Shown here in pieces: positions 19,735-30,873 of a DNA stretch of 64,000 nt. The translations under genes and the position numbers were made by a program. The stretch spans positions 1,027,745-1,091,744 of the forward strand of contig CAXIPT010000007.1 in the NCBI GenBank assembly GCA_964030475.1, in the 5' to 3' direction. The stretch comes from Tethya wilhelma (lineage: Eukaryota; Porifera; Demospongiae; Tethyida; Tethyidae). Position 1 is the first letter of the stretch. The number at the start of each line of letters is the position of its first letter. The notes beneath the pieces were generated by a model. It saw only the letters and a list, made by a program, of their open reading frames with translations. It was not told where the DNA came from and made no database searches.

Positions 19735-22712
19735 TTGCTCATTATCTGTTCGGATTTGACTGCCAATGAAGCAACCAATAGAGAGGAATATTGTACTCAA
19801 CTCACCAGCAACCACCAGCCGTCACTGTCAAAGGAAAACAATGATTTGGTTTGTCACAACTTAGGATCCAACTGCTCCTCTCAGACATTTCTAAATGCAG
19901 TGCTGCTAGACAGTCCGTGCAATCAAGTATCATGGAAAGATCCTACTCACTTGTTCTGTGCAAACTGTTTCCAGTTTAAATCAAACGAAGAAAGAACTTT
20001 GCAGAGTGAAAAAGTACCAAGTGATCCATTCCAAACTAGTACAGTATCACCAAAGAGCTGCAATGTTGAGTACCCTCCTGTCCGACACATTGATCTGGTC
20101 TTCATGATAGAACATTCTGGAAGAGTGGATCAAACCAAGAGGCATCATTTAATGGCAACTCTCCAAAGTCTTGTTGAGCATGTCCAGAAACATGGATTCA
20201 ACATTCGAGTCCATTTTGCCTTTGTAATCTACCAGCTGCAGAAGATGAAGAGTAGCTTTCTTTTCATACAAGACTTCACAAGAGCTGGTTTGATAAAAGA
20301 TGTCTTGAAGACAGTGGAAGCTAAACTGACAAGCGAGCTAGTTGATGATGGACCTACCAGTGAGCTCCATCCAAAGGCAGTTCACTACATGTCTGTGGAA
20401 AGAAGTTTAGAAGTTGCCAAAACCATTCTAGAAGATAAAAGTCAGTTGTCAGAAGTGCAAAACAATGGGATAAGACTCTCTTATCATCCATCTGCCGATC
20501 TCCACTTGGTGACTGTTTCAAATCTTGATTCAAAACGCTCAAACACTTCCACCCTTTCAAAAATGAGTGACAGAATAGGAGAACTGAAAGTGAAAATCGA
20601 TGAGACGATATCGTACATGATAGACAATGTGGAATCTCTCTTTTTCTCTCCAACTTCTCTACATTTCTTCTTCAGCAGATCAAACACAGCCGCCAAAACG
20701 TACCTAGGAGACCCAGCTCTGAGTGTACGCTACAACGACTGCACTCACTTCAACAGAGCACTCACTCTCAAGGCTCTCTTAGCAGCTGGCTCTAGCAGTC
20801 ACCAAGACAACACGCTACAAGCACATTTTCTCTCAAAAGGACTACAAATGCAAGTCTCGACGCTTGCAGACTTGGCAAAGAAGGACTGCATTCTTGGGAT
20901 TTCCCCTACCCTGTCCACACCCAACACCCTCCAGCCGTCATTTGATGACAGATGTCTCGAACAAGACCCTCGTTCCAGCCAGACCGACCATTACTGCTCT
21001 CCTATCCACGGTTGGACGGAGAGGGATCAAAATGGAAGCAATCTAAAGTCTTCTCTATTTAAAGGAAAAGTCCCACTGACCGGAGAATTTGCAACCACAC
21101 ATGCCGACTTGGCAAAATCTAGAGAGCACCAAAATGAGAGTGATCCATTGCCAATGGCAACACTATCGATTGTGAGCAATATGGACACTTGTAAGTACAA
21201 GCAACAACCAACACACACACCTTTTGTGAGTGGTACACCTCGAGTGATCAACTGGAAGCCTTCAAAACCATTCATAAATAAAATCATTGATGGGAAAGAA
21301 CCTGTGGTTTTACGAAACACAGTCGTACAAAGTTGGCCAGCTTTGCAAAAATGGAACTTTTCATACGTAGCAGAGAACATCGGTTCAGACCTACTGTCCC
21401 CCGTAAAGTGTACCAATTCCTACGTCACCTTTGACCCCGATCGCCGTACCCCTCTCAAGCTCAACATCTCTCTCCCGTTTGTCGAGAGGAACATGACGAG
21501 GGACACTTTCTTCGAGTGCATCCAATATGGAGAGGGGTCGTGTCCAGATGGGTTCAAAGGTCATTACTATTTCGGTTCCGTACCTGAGGGTCTAAAAGAG
21601 GATGTAATGCCAGACAGATATCTTTACAATACCAAGAAAGATTACGAAGCAAAGAGACAGTTCATGTGGATATCTTCGACAGGGATGATCACCCACACCC
21701 ATTTCGATCAGGACTACAATTTCTTCGTCCAGCTGATTGGCAAGAAACGGTTCACACTCTGGAGCGCCTCTCAGCACGAGCTCATGTACATGTACCCCCG
21801 GATACATCCCATGTGGCACAAGTCAAGGGTCAACTATCAAGCGGTCGATCTTTTCGAATTTCCCGCCTTTTCTCAGACCAAGGCTCTCCAGGTTGAGCTG
21901 GGACCTGGAGACATGCTTCACGTCCCTCCCTACGTCTGGCACTACGTCGAGACCCTGTCCCCTTCTGTTTCCTTGTCGACGTGGTCACATGACTATAATC
22001 TTTACGACCACATGAATTCTATATATAGACACGATCACAAGTTTGACCTGTTGGAGGACCCACGAGGTACGTGTGAGTGTTCCAATCTTTTGATAAAATC
22101 ATAATAATTTTATAAGGTGCAATACTCTTATCAACATTTCTGTGTATGTATGTGTGTGTGTGTGTGTTTTTGGGGGGGGGGTACATGTTTAAAATTAAGT
22201 AAGTCTTAAATAACCTATCTAAAATTGTCTGATACTTTTGATGTGTGTGTGTGTGTGTGTTTGCAGGTCAGATGTTTGTACTGCGTCTCTATTTGGACAT
22301 GATGATCCACAGTCTCTATGGTTACAACCAGACCACGCAATTCTTTGCCAAACTCCTCACCAATCGATTTTCGGGACTGGAAAACCTCTTCCCTCCTAGC
22401 GAGGACGACCCTGAGATCTGCAGTGCTAATGAACCAGGCAAAATACCAACATGTGTCCATGTACATGGCTATGCTAAGTTAGACATGGAAGTGATTGGCG
22501 GCCATTTTGAAGCTCTCGATCCGGTGGTGATGGACATACTGTTCCAGGATTATGTTGAGGAGATCACAGCTCAGGTGGTGGGCGTTAAAAAGATGCTGGC
22601 TTTCTTTAGGTACTGTTTTCTGGGGCAGGAGTATTACATCACTGATATTGACGATGAGGAGCACCTTCTCTGGGATCACAAGGAGATGGTAGAGGAGGAA
22701 ATGGAAGAATGA
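19735..22712 (+). CDS. vWA-like / JmjC (cupin-8) oxygenase
   Basis: Two exons: from about 19735 to 22066, and 22267-22712; over 900 residues. Residues about 110-260 look like a degenerate von Willebrand A domain (HIDLVFMIEHSG; the metal-binding DxSxS is changed). From residue about 505 comes a JmjC/cupin-8 domain: VVLRNTVVQSWP, WISSTGMITHTHFDQDYNFF with the iron-binding H-F-D, KKRFTLWSA, and the distal His in PPYVWHYVETLSP. This predicts an Fe(II)/2-oxoglutarate hydroxylase. The last exon (FGQMFVLRLYLD-type start, acidic end) is helical and was duplicated at least three times downstream. The true start is not visible: the frame has a stop at 19702 and no ATG after it, so an upstream exon or an acceptor near 19770 is likely. 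Confidence 0.75.
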
Positions 22713-22916
22713 CTTCTTGACTTTTACCACCAAGTACTTTAGGCATGCATGACCATAATTTTTTTTTATCTTCGTGTTCTCATATATATTAATTATTAAA
22801 TTCACTGCCATTGCAAACTTAAGAAATATGGGCTGAAAAATGCTTGGGTATGCATAATTATATACATACTACATACAAAATGTTAGTTTTGTTGTGAAAG
22901 AAATATTGTTAACTGA

Positions 22917-23441
22917 TCATTCCAGTAACTTCATTGCCCTCTCAGATTCAGTTATTCTCCAATAGGAGACTCCAATTAACCCACCAGCCACAGCTCCAGA
23001 TGGTCCTCCAATGGAAAACCCTCTCACAATTCCTGAAGCAGTGTATGTAATAGCACCAATGGCTTCTCCAGCTGTATCAATGTCCATCATCTCAAATAAT
23101 GCCTGCAAAATATCAGCAACATATATTTCTGGGGCTGTTAGGATGCTATTTCCAATTGCACCAAATGTGGCTTTTCCAGAAATTGTGGACGTGGCAACCG
23201 GGACAATAGAAAGTGCCTTCATCTTCCACTTATTGACAATTTTAGTGAGGATGACTTTACATTTTTCTTCAGTATTAAATTTTAGTTTTGTGCAGAGAGT
23301 TTCTGCAGTAGAATATGTAGCATCAAACAATTTGTTTTTGGTCCATTCACTTAAAACGTTTTTTTCTTGTTCTGAAACCGAATACTCAATAGCTTGAACA
23401 GAGAGTCCAGACAGAGCCAGAACAACTAGCAGAACAATCAT
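22917..23441 (-). CDS. GZ family secreted protein, member 1
   Basis: Intronless, 174 residues. Signal peptide MIVLLVVLALSGLSVQA, a helical middle with paired Cys (ETLCTKL, EEKCKVI), and a conserved C-terminal block: YVADILQALFEMM, then AGEAIGAITYTASGIVRG, then a Gly/Ala-rich stretch and a WRITESERAMKLLE end. This block (G-x(3)-G-A-x(2)-Y-T-A-x-G and G-x(2)-G-A spacing) is a glycine-zipper-like hydrophobic segment shared by members at 27748, 28679, 30016 and 32594. The start was chosen so the signal peptide begins the protein. I know no family; secretion plus a membrane-seeking tail suggests an effector, which is inference. Confidence 0.8.
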   Translation of the reverse strand: MIVLLVVLALSGLSVQAIEYSVSEQEKNVLSEWTKNKLFDATYSTAETLCTKLKFNTEEKCKVILTKIVNKWKMKALSIVPVATSTISGKATFGAIGNSILTAPEIYVADILQALFEMMDIDTAGEAIGAITYTASGIVRGFSIGGPSGAVAGGLIGVSYWRITESERAMKLLE

Positions 23442-23510
23442 TTTACTCCTGGTTTGTGTACAATAGTGTTTTAATACCTGCAACTTCCTTCATAGCCACG
23501 ATAGTAATGT

Positions 23511-23565
23511 GGGTATTCCCTAAGGACTGCACCATATCATGGATCACACACATTCTATGACATCA
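23511..23565 (-). promoter_or_regulatory. GZ upstream module, member 1
   Basis: Written on the plus strand: kappaB-like GGGTATTCCC (23511-23520), then AAGGACTGCACC, then TGACATCA (23558-23565). The order and orientation are the same before members 2, 4 and 5. Confidence 0.55.
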
Positions 23566-23769
23566 TTATAAGACTGACAGGTGCGGTCTGGTAGAGATGA
23601 TGCCACATCATCTATCTTGCAGACTGCATTCCAGAAATAGTTTTGCTTCAGCAAACTAATGAATAAACTCCCCCAGACTTACATGTAACAAGAGGACCCA
23701 AGAGGCATGCAAAATACATGACATTGTATAAAAGTAGGAGAATTAGCTAACTAATCTGCATGTGTCACT

Positions 23770-23808
23770 ATAATTATTAGGTTCATATGGTTTCATTTGA
23801 TACTTTTG

Positions 23809-23849
<41 letters not shown>

Positions 23850-24319
23850 CGTGCGTGCGTGTGTGCAGGTCAGATGTTTGTACTGCATCTCTATTTGGAC
23901 ATGATGATTCACAGTCTCTATGGTTACAACCAGACCACGCATTTCTTTTCCAAATTCCTCACCAACAGATTTTCGGGACTGGAACACCTCTTCCCTCCTA
24001 GCGAGGATGACCCTGAGATCTGCAGTGCTAACGAACCAGGCAAAATACCAACACATGCATCATGTACACAGCTATGCTAAGTTAGACATGGAAGTGATTG
24101 GCGGCCATTTTGAAGCTCTCGATCCGGTGGTGATGGACATACTGTTCCAGGATTATGTTGAGGAGATCACAGCTCAGGTGGTGGGTGTTAAAAAGATGCT
24201 GGCTTTCTTTAGGTACTGTTTTCTTGGGCAGGCCTGAGTATTACATCACTGATATTGATGATGAGGAGCATCTTCTCTGGGACCACAAGGAGATGGAGGA
24301 GGAGGAAATAGAAGAATGA
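23770..24319 (+). pseudogene. Relic of the oxygenase last exon (copy 2)
   Basis: It begins with the intron 3' end (GATACTTTTGATGTG), a GT tract and the acceptor, then the last exon of the 19735 gene at high identity. A net one-base insertion near 24055 (ACACATGCATCATGTACAC) shifts the frame, and a further small insertion near 24234 precedes the end. The JmjC exon is absent, so it cannot make the enzyme. Confidence 0.85.
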
Positions 24320-24422
24320 CTTCTTAACTTTTACTATCAGGTACTGTAGGCATACATAGCAATGATTTTTTAAAAAATCTTTGTGCTTTGTATTTATTTA
24401 CCATTAAAAAAATGCTTGCATT

Positions 24423-24454
<32 letters not shown>

Positions 24455-25035
24455 TTCTAAGATTGTATCCAGACGTGATCACAGGGAAGCTTCTTAATTT
24501 GGCTCCCTGAAGACTTCAAAACCCCAACTGCACGTCAAGATATCCCTCTGGATACTCTCTCGAACTAGATGTCCTTCAGATCGTATCTTTGATTTGAAGA
24601 ATAGGCTACTCTTTGCAAGTTTTGTTTTGTTTTTCTCTTTTCTTTCTTTTTCCCTTTTATTTAAACTATTGCACGTGAACATTGCATGTGTGTACGTGTG
24701 ATGCCATTGATGGATTGTGTAACTTACAGTATTTCAAATAGGGAAGCATCTATTGTTGATGTGTGAATAGGCTATGCCAAGTTTAGACTTTGTATTGTAA
24801 TATTATCAGATAACAGTCACTGTAATTGTTTTAGCATCCTGTGTAAGACATACAATTATGGAGTGGAGCAGCTCAGCTATAGATACCAAATCTGCTTATA
24901 AAAGCTGAGCTTATAGCAGATTGAACAGCCTGATATTGTTTGTTGCTGATCTTTTGCAAGTATAACTGGAGTAACGCATGTGGAGTTGAAGGCTTGAGCT
25001 TGTGATTGTTTGCATGTGTTCTAGCTGAGTGGCCA
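24320..25035. other. Intergenic stretch
   Basis: A GT tract at about 24426-24451, and a TATAAAAG near 24897 that could belong to the relic at 25036. No gene seen. Confidence 0.5.
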
Positions 25036-25270
25036 CATGAAGACTCACATTATAATTATTGCTCTGCTAGTTGGCCTGACTCTGCCATGCACTCTTGGTT
25101 CAAGGAATAGCTGCATTATGACAACAAAAATGATGAAACTCTGAGGTGGCTTGTAGAAAACTTGAATTATTTGATGATATATATAGCAGCTAATTAATCT
25201 AGTATAGTCATACCAACTCTGTGCGAGAAAATAAGACTGTGATACGTACTATCCTCAAATTCAGACCAAT
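25036..25270 (+). pseudogene. GZ family relic on the opposite strand
   Basis: ATG at 25037 opens a signal peptide MKTHIIIIALLVGLTLPC like those of the GZ genes. The frame stops within 40 codons, but LRWLVENL and then PTLCEK match LRWLLEKLF and PPLCEK of member 2 in shifted frames. The C-terminal glycine-rich block is missing. A GGGACTGTACC core just downstream (about 25277) lies in the opposite sense, so the region was rearranged. Confidence 0.65.
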
Positions 25271-25736
25271 AGTCAGGGACTGTACCTCATTATCCATTGC
25301 GACATTATTAACAGTATATGCACAGAGATGATGCCACATCCGTCTGCCTTCCCCTGCTGCTTCAGCAAATGAAATTCAATCCCATATGCTATTCTTGCAT
25401 AATAATTCAATGGAAAAACAAATATTGGTCACACCGTTCCATGCAGTTCAGCATATATAGCACAATTATATGCATGTCATTTGCTCACATGCGTAAAATT
25501 AAGTTATAAAGCTTACATCACTCGAGTATCGTCATGCACATATAGTCCATGGAGAAGTTTCTAGATCAATCCAAGTACCCCCATTCTAAATCTGTTTCTT
25601 ATAATCATTATTTTTAGCTATATGATTTCACACAACACAATATTATTATCCTTTTTCAAAGTATAAGTATAAATATAAAAAAATATTATGCTGCGAGAAA
25701 GTTCACACTATACATGACAAACATCTTGATCGTCCA
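25271..25736. other. Intergenic stretch
   Basis: GGGACTGTACC core, and a CAGAGATGATGCCACATC stretch also found near GZ members 1 and 4; otherwise AT-rich. No gene seen. Confidence 0.5.
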
Positions 25737-25971
25737 TCAACCTTTAAAAATCTCAAACAACAATAATATAACTCCAGCAAATAATCCAATACTACCACCA
25801 ACGCAATGACCAAGTTGATACACAGCCATTGATTCTGCAATAATATTATTTAATATTTTACTTTTATAGAAATTTATGGTTAATTTGTTCAATTTTACCT
25901 GTTACTTCAAAATTACTTGCTTTGACCAAGTACCAATTGCTGTAAATAAATAACTTTACCAAGACAGCCAT
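25737..25971 (-). CDS. MZ family tiny membrane protein, member 1
   Basis: Two exons, 25899-25971 and 25737-25834, give only 56 residues. Exon 1 is hydrophobic; exon 2 encodes YQLGHCVGGSIGLFAGVILL, a glycine-containing transmembrane segment, ending FEIFKG. It matches the gene at 35968 in exon phase and in the L-V-K-A / Y-x-[LF] / V-G-[GS]-x-[IV]-G blocks, and the gene at 31018 in its C-terminus. The function is unknown. An alternative start with an upstream exon is possible because a good acceptor (TTATTTATTTACAG) lies just inside exon 1. Confidence 0.55.
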
Positions 25972-26699
25972 GATTATTGTGATTAACTCCATTTCGATTC
26001 ACACAATGCGACCCTCACAGACACAATGTCATAGACTAGCTTGTGCATATAGGTCAGAATCAGATATATTGCTTGCTTACATTGATTTAGATCTGTATGG
26101 TTGGCTTTATATTCTAATTGTAATACAGTGTGCATTTGTGGGGGAATCTCATTGGCTTGAGTTCCATTGCACTGCTCAGTGACACGTAGATATAATCCTA
26201 GTCTATAATGATGCAATAACATCCGGATTCATCACAATTACGAACTGTTAGGTACATAGTACAGTTATCATAGCTACTATAATCACAGTACATATGCCAG
26301 AGTCAAAAAATACCATAATTATGTAACATGTGAGTCTAACAACTTTGACATAGTTGCATGGGTCATGTCACATGTAGTTACTGAGGAAATCTTTCCTTGG
26401 CAACCGATTGCAATGCTTCTCCTTGAGCTAGAGATGGAATCTTAAAAGACTTTAAGTTCGTGCCTGAGTGTTACATGTATGATTGTTATAAGTTGTTTTC
26501 TACTGCAAAAATTAAGTTTGTGATTTATTGGTTATACACTGTTTGTGTGTGTGCTTTTTTAAAAAACTTGTATATGTTTTAGAGGAGGTATGTTTTGTCA
26601 AGTAGAGGGGTATGTTTGGTAAAGTTGGGGGGCGTGTCTGCATAGTAGTGGAGGGGATATATTTTTATCAAGTGGAAAGGACATATTATTTTAGTGAAA
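25972..26699. other. Intergenic stretch
   Basis: AT-rich with no supportable gene. G-rich TATGTTTGGTAAAG-like repeats occur near 26600. Confidence 0.5.
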
Positions 26700-27066
26700 A
26701 AGTTTACAATAATTATGAAGAAAGACTACGATCTGAAGCAAAGAGACAGTTCATATGGATATCTTCGACAGGGATAATCACCCACACCCATGCATTTTGA
26801 TCAGGACTACAATTTCTTTGTCCAGCTGATTGGCAAGAAACGATTCACTCTCTGGAGTGCCTCTCAGCATGAAAGTACATATACCCCCGGATACATTCCA
26901 TGTGGTACAAGTCCAGGTCAACTATCAAGTGGTTAATCTTTTTGAATTTCCCACCTTTTCTCAGACCAAGGCTCTCCAGGTTGAGCTGGGACCTGGGGAC
27001 ATGCTTCACATCCCTCCCTATGTCTGGCACTATGTTGAGACCCTGTCCCCTTCTGGAGGACCCACG

Positions 27067-27104
<38 letters not shown>

Positions 27105-27562
27105 GCCAGATGTTTGTACTGCGTCTCTATCTGCATGGCCATGATGATTCACAGTCTCTATGGTTACAACCAGACCATGCAATTCTTTGCCAAACTCCTC
27201 ACTAATCGATTCTCAGGACATGCCCGGAACACCTCTTCCCCCCTAGCGAGGATGACCCTGAAATCTGTAGCGCTAATGAACCAGGCAAAATACCAACATG
27301 TGTTCATGTACATGGCTATGCTAAGTTGGACATGGAAGTGATTGACGGCCATTTTGAAACTCTCGATCCAGTGGTGATGGACATACTGTTCCAGGATTAT
27401 GTTGAAGCACTTGATCACAGCTCAGGTGGTGGGGGTTAAAAGATGCTGGCTTTCTTTAGGTACTGTTTTCTTGGCCAGGAGTATTACATCACTGATATTG
27501 ACGATGAGGAGCACCTGCTCTGGGACCACAAGGAGATGGAGGAGGAGGAAATGGAAGAATGA
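26700..27562 (+). pseudogene. Relic of the oxygenase gene (copy 3)
   Basis: It covers part of the JmjC exon and the last exon. A frameshifting insertion breaks the iron site (ACCCACACCCATGCATTTTG where the parent has ACCCACACCCATTTCG). Further indels occur near 26875, and a deletion joins TCCCCTTCT directly to GGAGGACCCACGAG. A GT tract then leads into the last exon, itself with insertions near 27130, 27218 and 27405 and a lost base near 27437. Clearly dead. Confidence 0.88.
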
Positions 27563-27747
27563 CTTTTACCACTAGGTACTTTAGGCATACATAGGTACAT
27601 GACCACACCATATCATGTGTTCTCATAGTCATTTTAAGCCATAATTGTGGATTGAATAAATTATTAATGTTTGTTAACTCTATGACTGTAAAAATATGGT
27701 ATAATTACACAGTATTTCGTATTACATACATTTTCTTGTATTAAAAA

Positions 27748-28329
27748 CTATTTAACATACCATTCGAGTAAAATCATTGCCATCTCAAATTCACTTATTC
27801 CCCAAAAGGAGATTCCCATTAATCCACCAGTCAAGGCACCATACGGTCCTTCAATCTTATACCCGTTAATAACTCCCGCAGCAGTGTACAGTGTGGCACC
27901 GACAGCTTTTCCAACCATTTTAAAGCCCATCAACTCCAGTGACACTTGTAAGATGTCAGCAACAAATGTTATTTGACTGTAAAGTGTAGAACTTGCAATT
28001 GCTCTGAGCTCAGCTTTAGCAAACAGATGTGGTATCTGAGCTTCCAATCTCGTCCTAATAGTACTTTGAAACTTAGTCAGGATAATAGTGCACTCAGCCT
28101 TGATGCCGTATTTCTCACATAGAGGGGGTATGATATATCTAAATAGTTTTTCTAGAAGCCATCGCAGATTTTCATAACTGAGCCATGAGGCCTTGGGAAG
28201 TTCATACTCAACTAAACTGAATGAATCTCCTTTATGGTCATACTTGTAGTCATCAGTTTTACCTTGAACCAAGAATGACAGAGCAAGGACAATTACTAAC
28301 TGAACAATAATCACAATGTGAATCTTCAT
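27748..28329 (-). CDS. GZ family secreted protein, member 2
   Basis: Intronless, 193 residues. Signal peptide MKIHIVIIVQLVIVLALSFL. The middle has LRWLLEKLF and PPLCEK. The C-terminal block is FVADILQVSLELMGFK, then VGKAVGATLYTAAGVINGYK, then a Gly-rich stretch and FWGISEFEMAMILLEW. The C-terminal block is the best conserved part of the family. TATAAAAG in the minus sense lies about 70 bases upstream. Confidence 0.8.
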   Translation of the reverse strand: MKIHIVIIVQLVIVLALSFLVQGKTDDYKYDHKGDSFSLVEYELPKASWLSYENLRWLLEKLFRYIIPPLCEKYGIKAECTIILTKFQSTIRTRLEAQIPHLFAKAELRAIASSTLYSQITFVADILQVSLELMGFKMVGKAVGATLYTAAGVINGYKIEGPYGALTGGLMGISFWGISEFEMAMILLEWYVK

Positions 28330-28397
28330 TGTGGCCACACAGCAGATAGACACAGATTATGACTCAATTGATCAGTACATGTGACTAAACTCTCCTA

Positions 28398-28501
28398 CTT
28401 TTATACATGTAGTAGTAAATATACGTGATACTGTATGTGATGCCCCATGGCAGAGAGGGATTTCCCCAGGGACTGTACCTATGTTGCATTCCATGACATC
28501 A
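28398..28501 (-). promoter_or_regulatory. GZ upstream module, member 2
   Basis: Plus-strand order: TATA complement (CTTTTATA, about 28398-28405), kappaB consensus GGGATTTCCC (28457-28466), CAGGGACTGTACC, TGACATCA (28494-28501). Confidence 0.65.
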
Positions 28502-28678
28502 AAATTTATTTTGATATACCCATGTGACACATGTATGGTGACAATGACAGGAAGAAAATTGAAATTAGTCTCCCTGTAAACGCCTACTTTCAGCATTTAC
28601 AGGGAGAGAGCCTGGGAACAAAGCTAACATAATATAGTACATAAATAATTATGAAGAGCCATCCAATCCAATTTTGTT

Positions 28679-29242
28679 TCATAACCAGTTGGTAATCAAT
28701 TTTAGTGGTGTTTCAATTAGTAATGTAAACATAGCTTCACCTACTCCCCAATTCCTGACTCCTATTCCTGCACCAGCTATGGCTCCACGTACTCCAGCAA
28801 TCTTATACCCCTGCACAATTCCATCAGCAGTATTAAATGTAGCACCAATAAATTTTCCACTCAGGGTAAAGCCAGCATACTCCAAAACTGTTTGCAAACC
28901 ATCACCAATGTATGATATTATGCCTGTAGCACTTTCAATTTCTTCGAGCTCTTGTTGTGATACCAACTGCAGTCGAGTCCAATCGTTAGTATTTGCGCCA
29001 TAGAAGCCTGATGACGTTATTTCAGTAGTCTTCTCGCTATCAAGTTCATCACATGGAGTACATTGTTTAGCTGATAAGAATAAATTGGAACATTTAAAAT
29101 GATAGTAATTATTACATCTTGAAGTTTGAGATCTGCCTTTAGTTAGAGGTGGGTCTCCATCATCTGTACTTCCTTGGACCAGATCTGGAGTGAGTGTCAG
29201 AGCCAGGAAAACTAACAAAGAAACTAGAAAGTGAGCTTTCAT
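28679..29242 (-). CDS. GZ family secreted protein, member 3 (divergent)
   Basis: Intronless, 187 residues. Signal peptide MKAHFLVSLLVFLALTLTP. The middle is Cys-rich with a CTPC pair, unlike the others. The C-terminal block is kept: YIGDGLQTVLEYAGFTLSG, then IGATFNTADGIVQGYK and a Gly/Ala stretch. The upstream region lacks a clean copy of the shared kappaB/TGACATCA module, only GGGAGGGTTTCC near 29362. It may be regulated differently. Confidence 0.75.
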   Translation of the reverse strand: MKAHFLVSLLVFLALTLTPDLVQGSTDDGDPPLTKGRSQTSRCNNYYHFKCSNLFLSAKQCTPCDELDSEKTTEITSSGFYGANTNDWTRLQLVSQQELEEIESATGIISYIGDGLQTVLEYAGFTLSGKFIGATFNTADGIVQGYKIAGVRGAIAGAGIGVRNWGVGEAMFTLLIETPLKLITNWL

Positions 29243-29624
29243 TGCAAAGCTAGGCTCTAGCATGATCGACACAATAATACAATCATTATTTTGTGCAGCT
29301 ATGTAAAGCTTAATGTGTTTACAGTATGACGTTGCATATACAAACATCAAAGGAGGAGGGGGGGAGGGTTTCCACCATTTTCTGGGAATAAGTTATACAA
29401 CACACATGCTGCATGTACCATGGCACATTACACTATATGAGTCAGCAGAATTAAATTTATAACACTTTCCCCATAACTCTATGAATTTTTAACAAAAATA
29501 TTTAATTAAGTGTAAGATTTTTTTCGAAAAATGTTTCAAATTAATTTACAAAAATTAATATTTTAGGTATCATGGATGACATATATAATGATTGTACACA
29601 ATGTTACGCTATTATCTGATTAAC

Positions 29625-29860
29625 ATAATATTATATAGACATGATCACAAGTTTGTCTAAAATTAAGTGAGAGTCGACATACTTGGATAAAATTTAGTGT
29701 AGGAGTATATGTCATTCTAGATTCACTTACATGGTTTGATACTAGCTGTTTTTCGTTGTCCATGTGTGTATGTGTGCAGGCCAGATGTTTGTACGGTGTC
29801 TCTATTTGGAGCTGAAGGAGGACTCTCGAGGAACTGGAAGAATGACTTCTTGACTCTTAC
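29625..29860 (+). pseudogene. Relic of the oxygenase gene (copy 4)
   Basis: Short matches to the end of the JmjC exon (GACATGATCACAAGTTTG), then a short GT tract and acceptor. The first about 30 bases of the last exon (GGCCAGATGTTTGTAC) are joined by a large deletion to its last codons and stop (GGAAGAATGACTTCTTGA). Confidence 0.8.
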
Positions 29861-30015
29861 TACCAGGTACTTTAGGCATACAGACCATATTTTTTTCAAG
29901 TTTATCTTTTGTGTTTCATATTTTTTAATTCACTGCAAATAAAGTACTTGTACGTCTATATATCTCAATGTTAATGTGAAACTCTTGTAAACTAGGCATA
30001 TGCAAGTGTTTCGCA

Positions 30016-30612
30016 CTATGTCAAAATCTTGCTGCACTTTTCAGCAGACCATTCCAGTGCTTTCATTGCCATCGGAGATTCAGTTATTCCCCAAAAGGAG
30101 AGTCCCATTAGCCCACCACCCAAAGCTCCAGGCATCCCTCCAAAGTAAAACCCTCTCACAATTCCTGAAGCAGTATACATAATAGCACCAATGGCTTTTC
30201 CAGCTGTTTCATAACCCATCATCTCCAATGACACCTGTAAAATATCAGCAACAAATGTTTCTGGACCCTTTAGAATGCTTTTTCCGATTGTAGCATATGT
30301 TTTTTCAGAAAGTTTGGATGTGATGGCTGGGACAATACCTAGTTTCTTTATCTTCCACTTATTGTTAAGTTTAGTACGGATTTCCATACACTTTTCTTTG
30401 GTATTTACCATTTCACAGAAAGTTTCTACTACAAAACTTGTAACCATGAATATTTTTTCTTTGGTCCACTCAATTGTAGATTGTGTCCATTCTGAAACTG
30501 CATTGTAATCCTCTAGATCTTCAGGAGATGAATATTTATTTTCAGTACCTTGCACCAACAGCAAGAGTCCAGGCAGAGCCAGAACAACTAGCAGAACAAT
30601 CAATATCTTCAT
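30016..30612 (-). CDS. GZ family secreted protein, member 4
   Basis: Intronless, 198 residues. Signal peptide MKILIVLLVVLALPGLLLL. Helical middle with ETFCEM and KEKCMEI. C-terminal block FVADILQVSLEMMGYE, then AGKAIGAIMYTASGIVRGFY, a Gly-rich stretch and FWGITESPMAMKALEW. It is closest to member 1, with the same order of charged and Cys positions. Confidence 0.82.
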   Translation of the reverse strand: MKILIVLLVVLALPGLLLLVQGTENKYSSPEDLEDYNAVSEWTQSTIEWTKEKIFMVTSFVVETFCEMVNTKEKCMEIRTKLNNKWKIKKLGIVPAITSKLSEKTYATIGKSILKGPETFVADILQVSLEMMGYETAGKAIGAIMYTASGIVRGFYFGGMPGALGGGLMGLSFWGITESPMAMKALEWSAEKCSKILT

Positions 30613-30700
30613 TTTGGCTAAAGATGTAGTAGAGGTATAGACACATGCAGAGGCCCACACTAGCTCTCCTGCTGTGCAGTGTTTACTATACTCAGGTGTC

Positions 30701-30798
30701 TTTTATAGTGGACTACAAATGTGGGATTTCCCCAGGGACTGCACCTATTCTACCGTTATACATTTCTATGTATTCTATGACATCATTCTATGACATCA
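30701..30798 (-). promoter_or_regulatory. GZ upstream module, member 4
   Basis: Plus-strand order: CTTTTATAG (TATA complement, about 30701), kappaB consensus GGGATTTCCC (30723-30732), CAGGGACTGCACC, then two TGACATCA copies (30778-30785 and 30791-30798). Confidence 0.7.
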
Positions 30799-30873
30799 TT
30801 GAGGCCCATGAGATGATGCAACATCTGCTGCTTCAGCGCGTGCAGCATATACTGACTTTACAATAATAGCTAT

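Noticed and set aside
20354..21819. Several antisense frames inside the oxygenase exon.
   Set aside because: Shadows of a long coding exon, without homology or splice logic.
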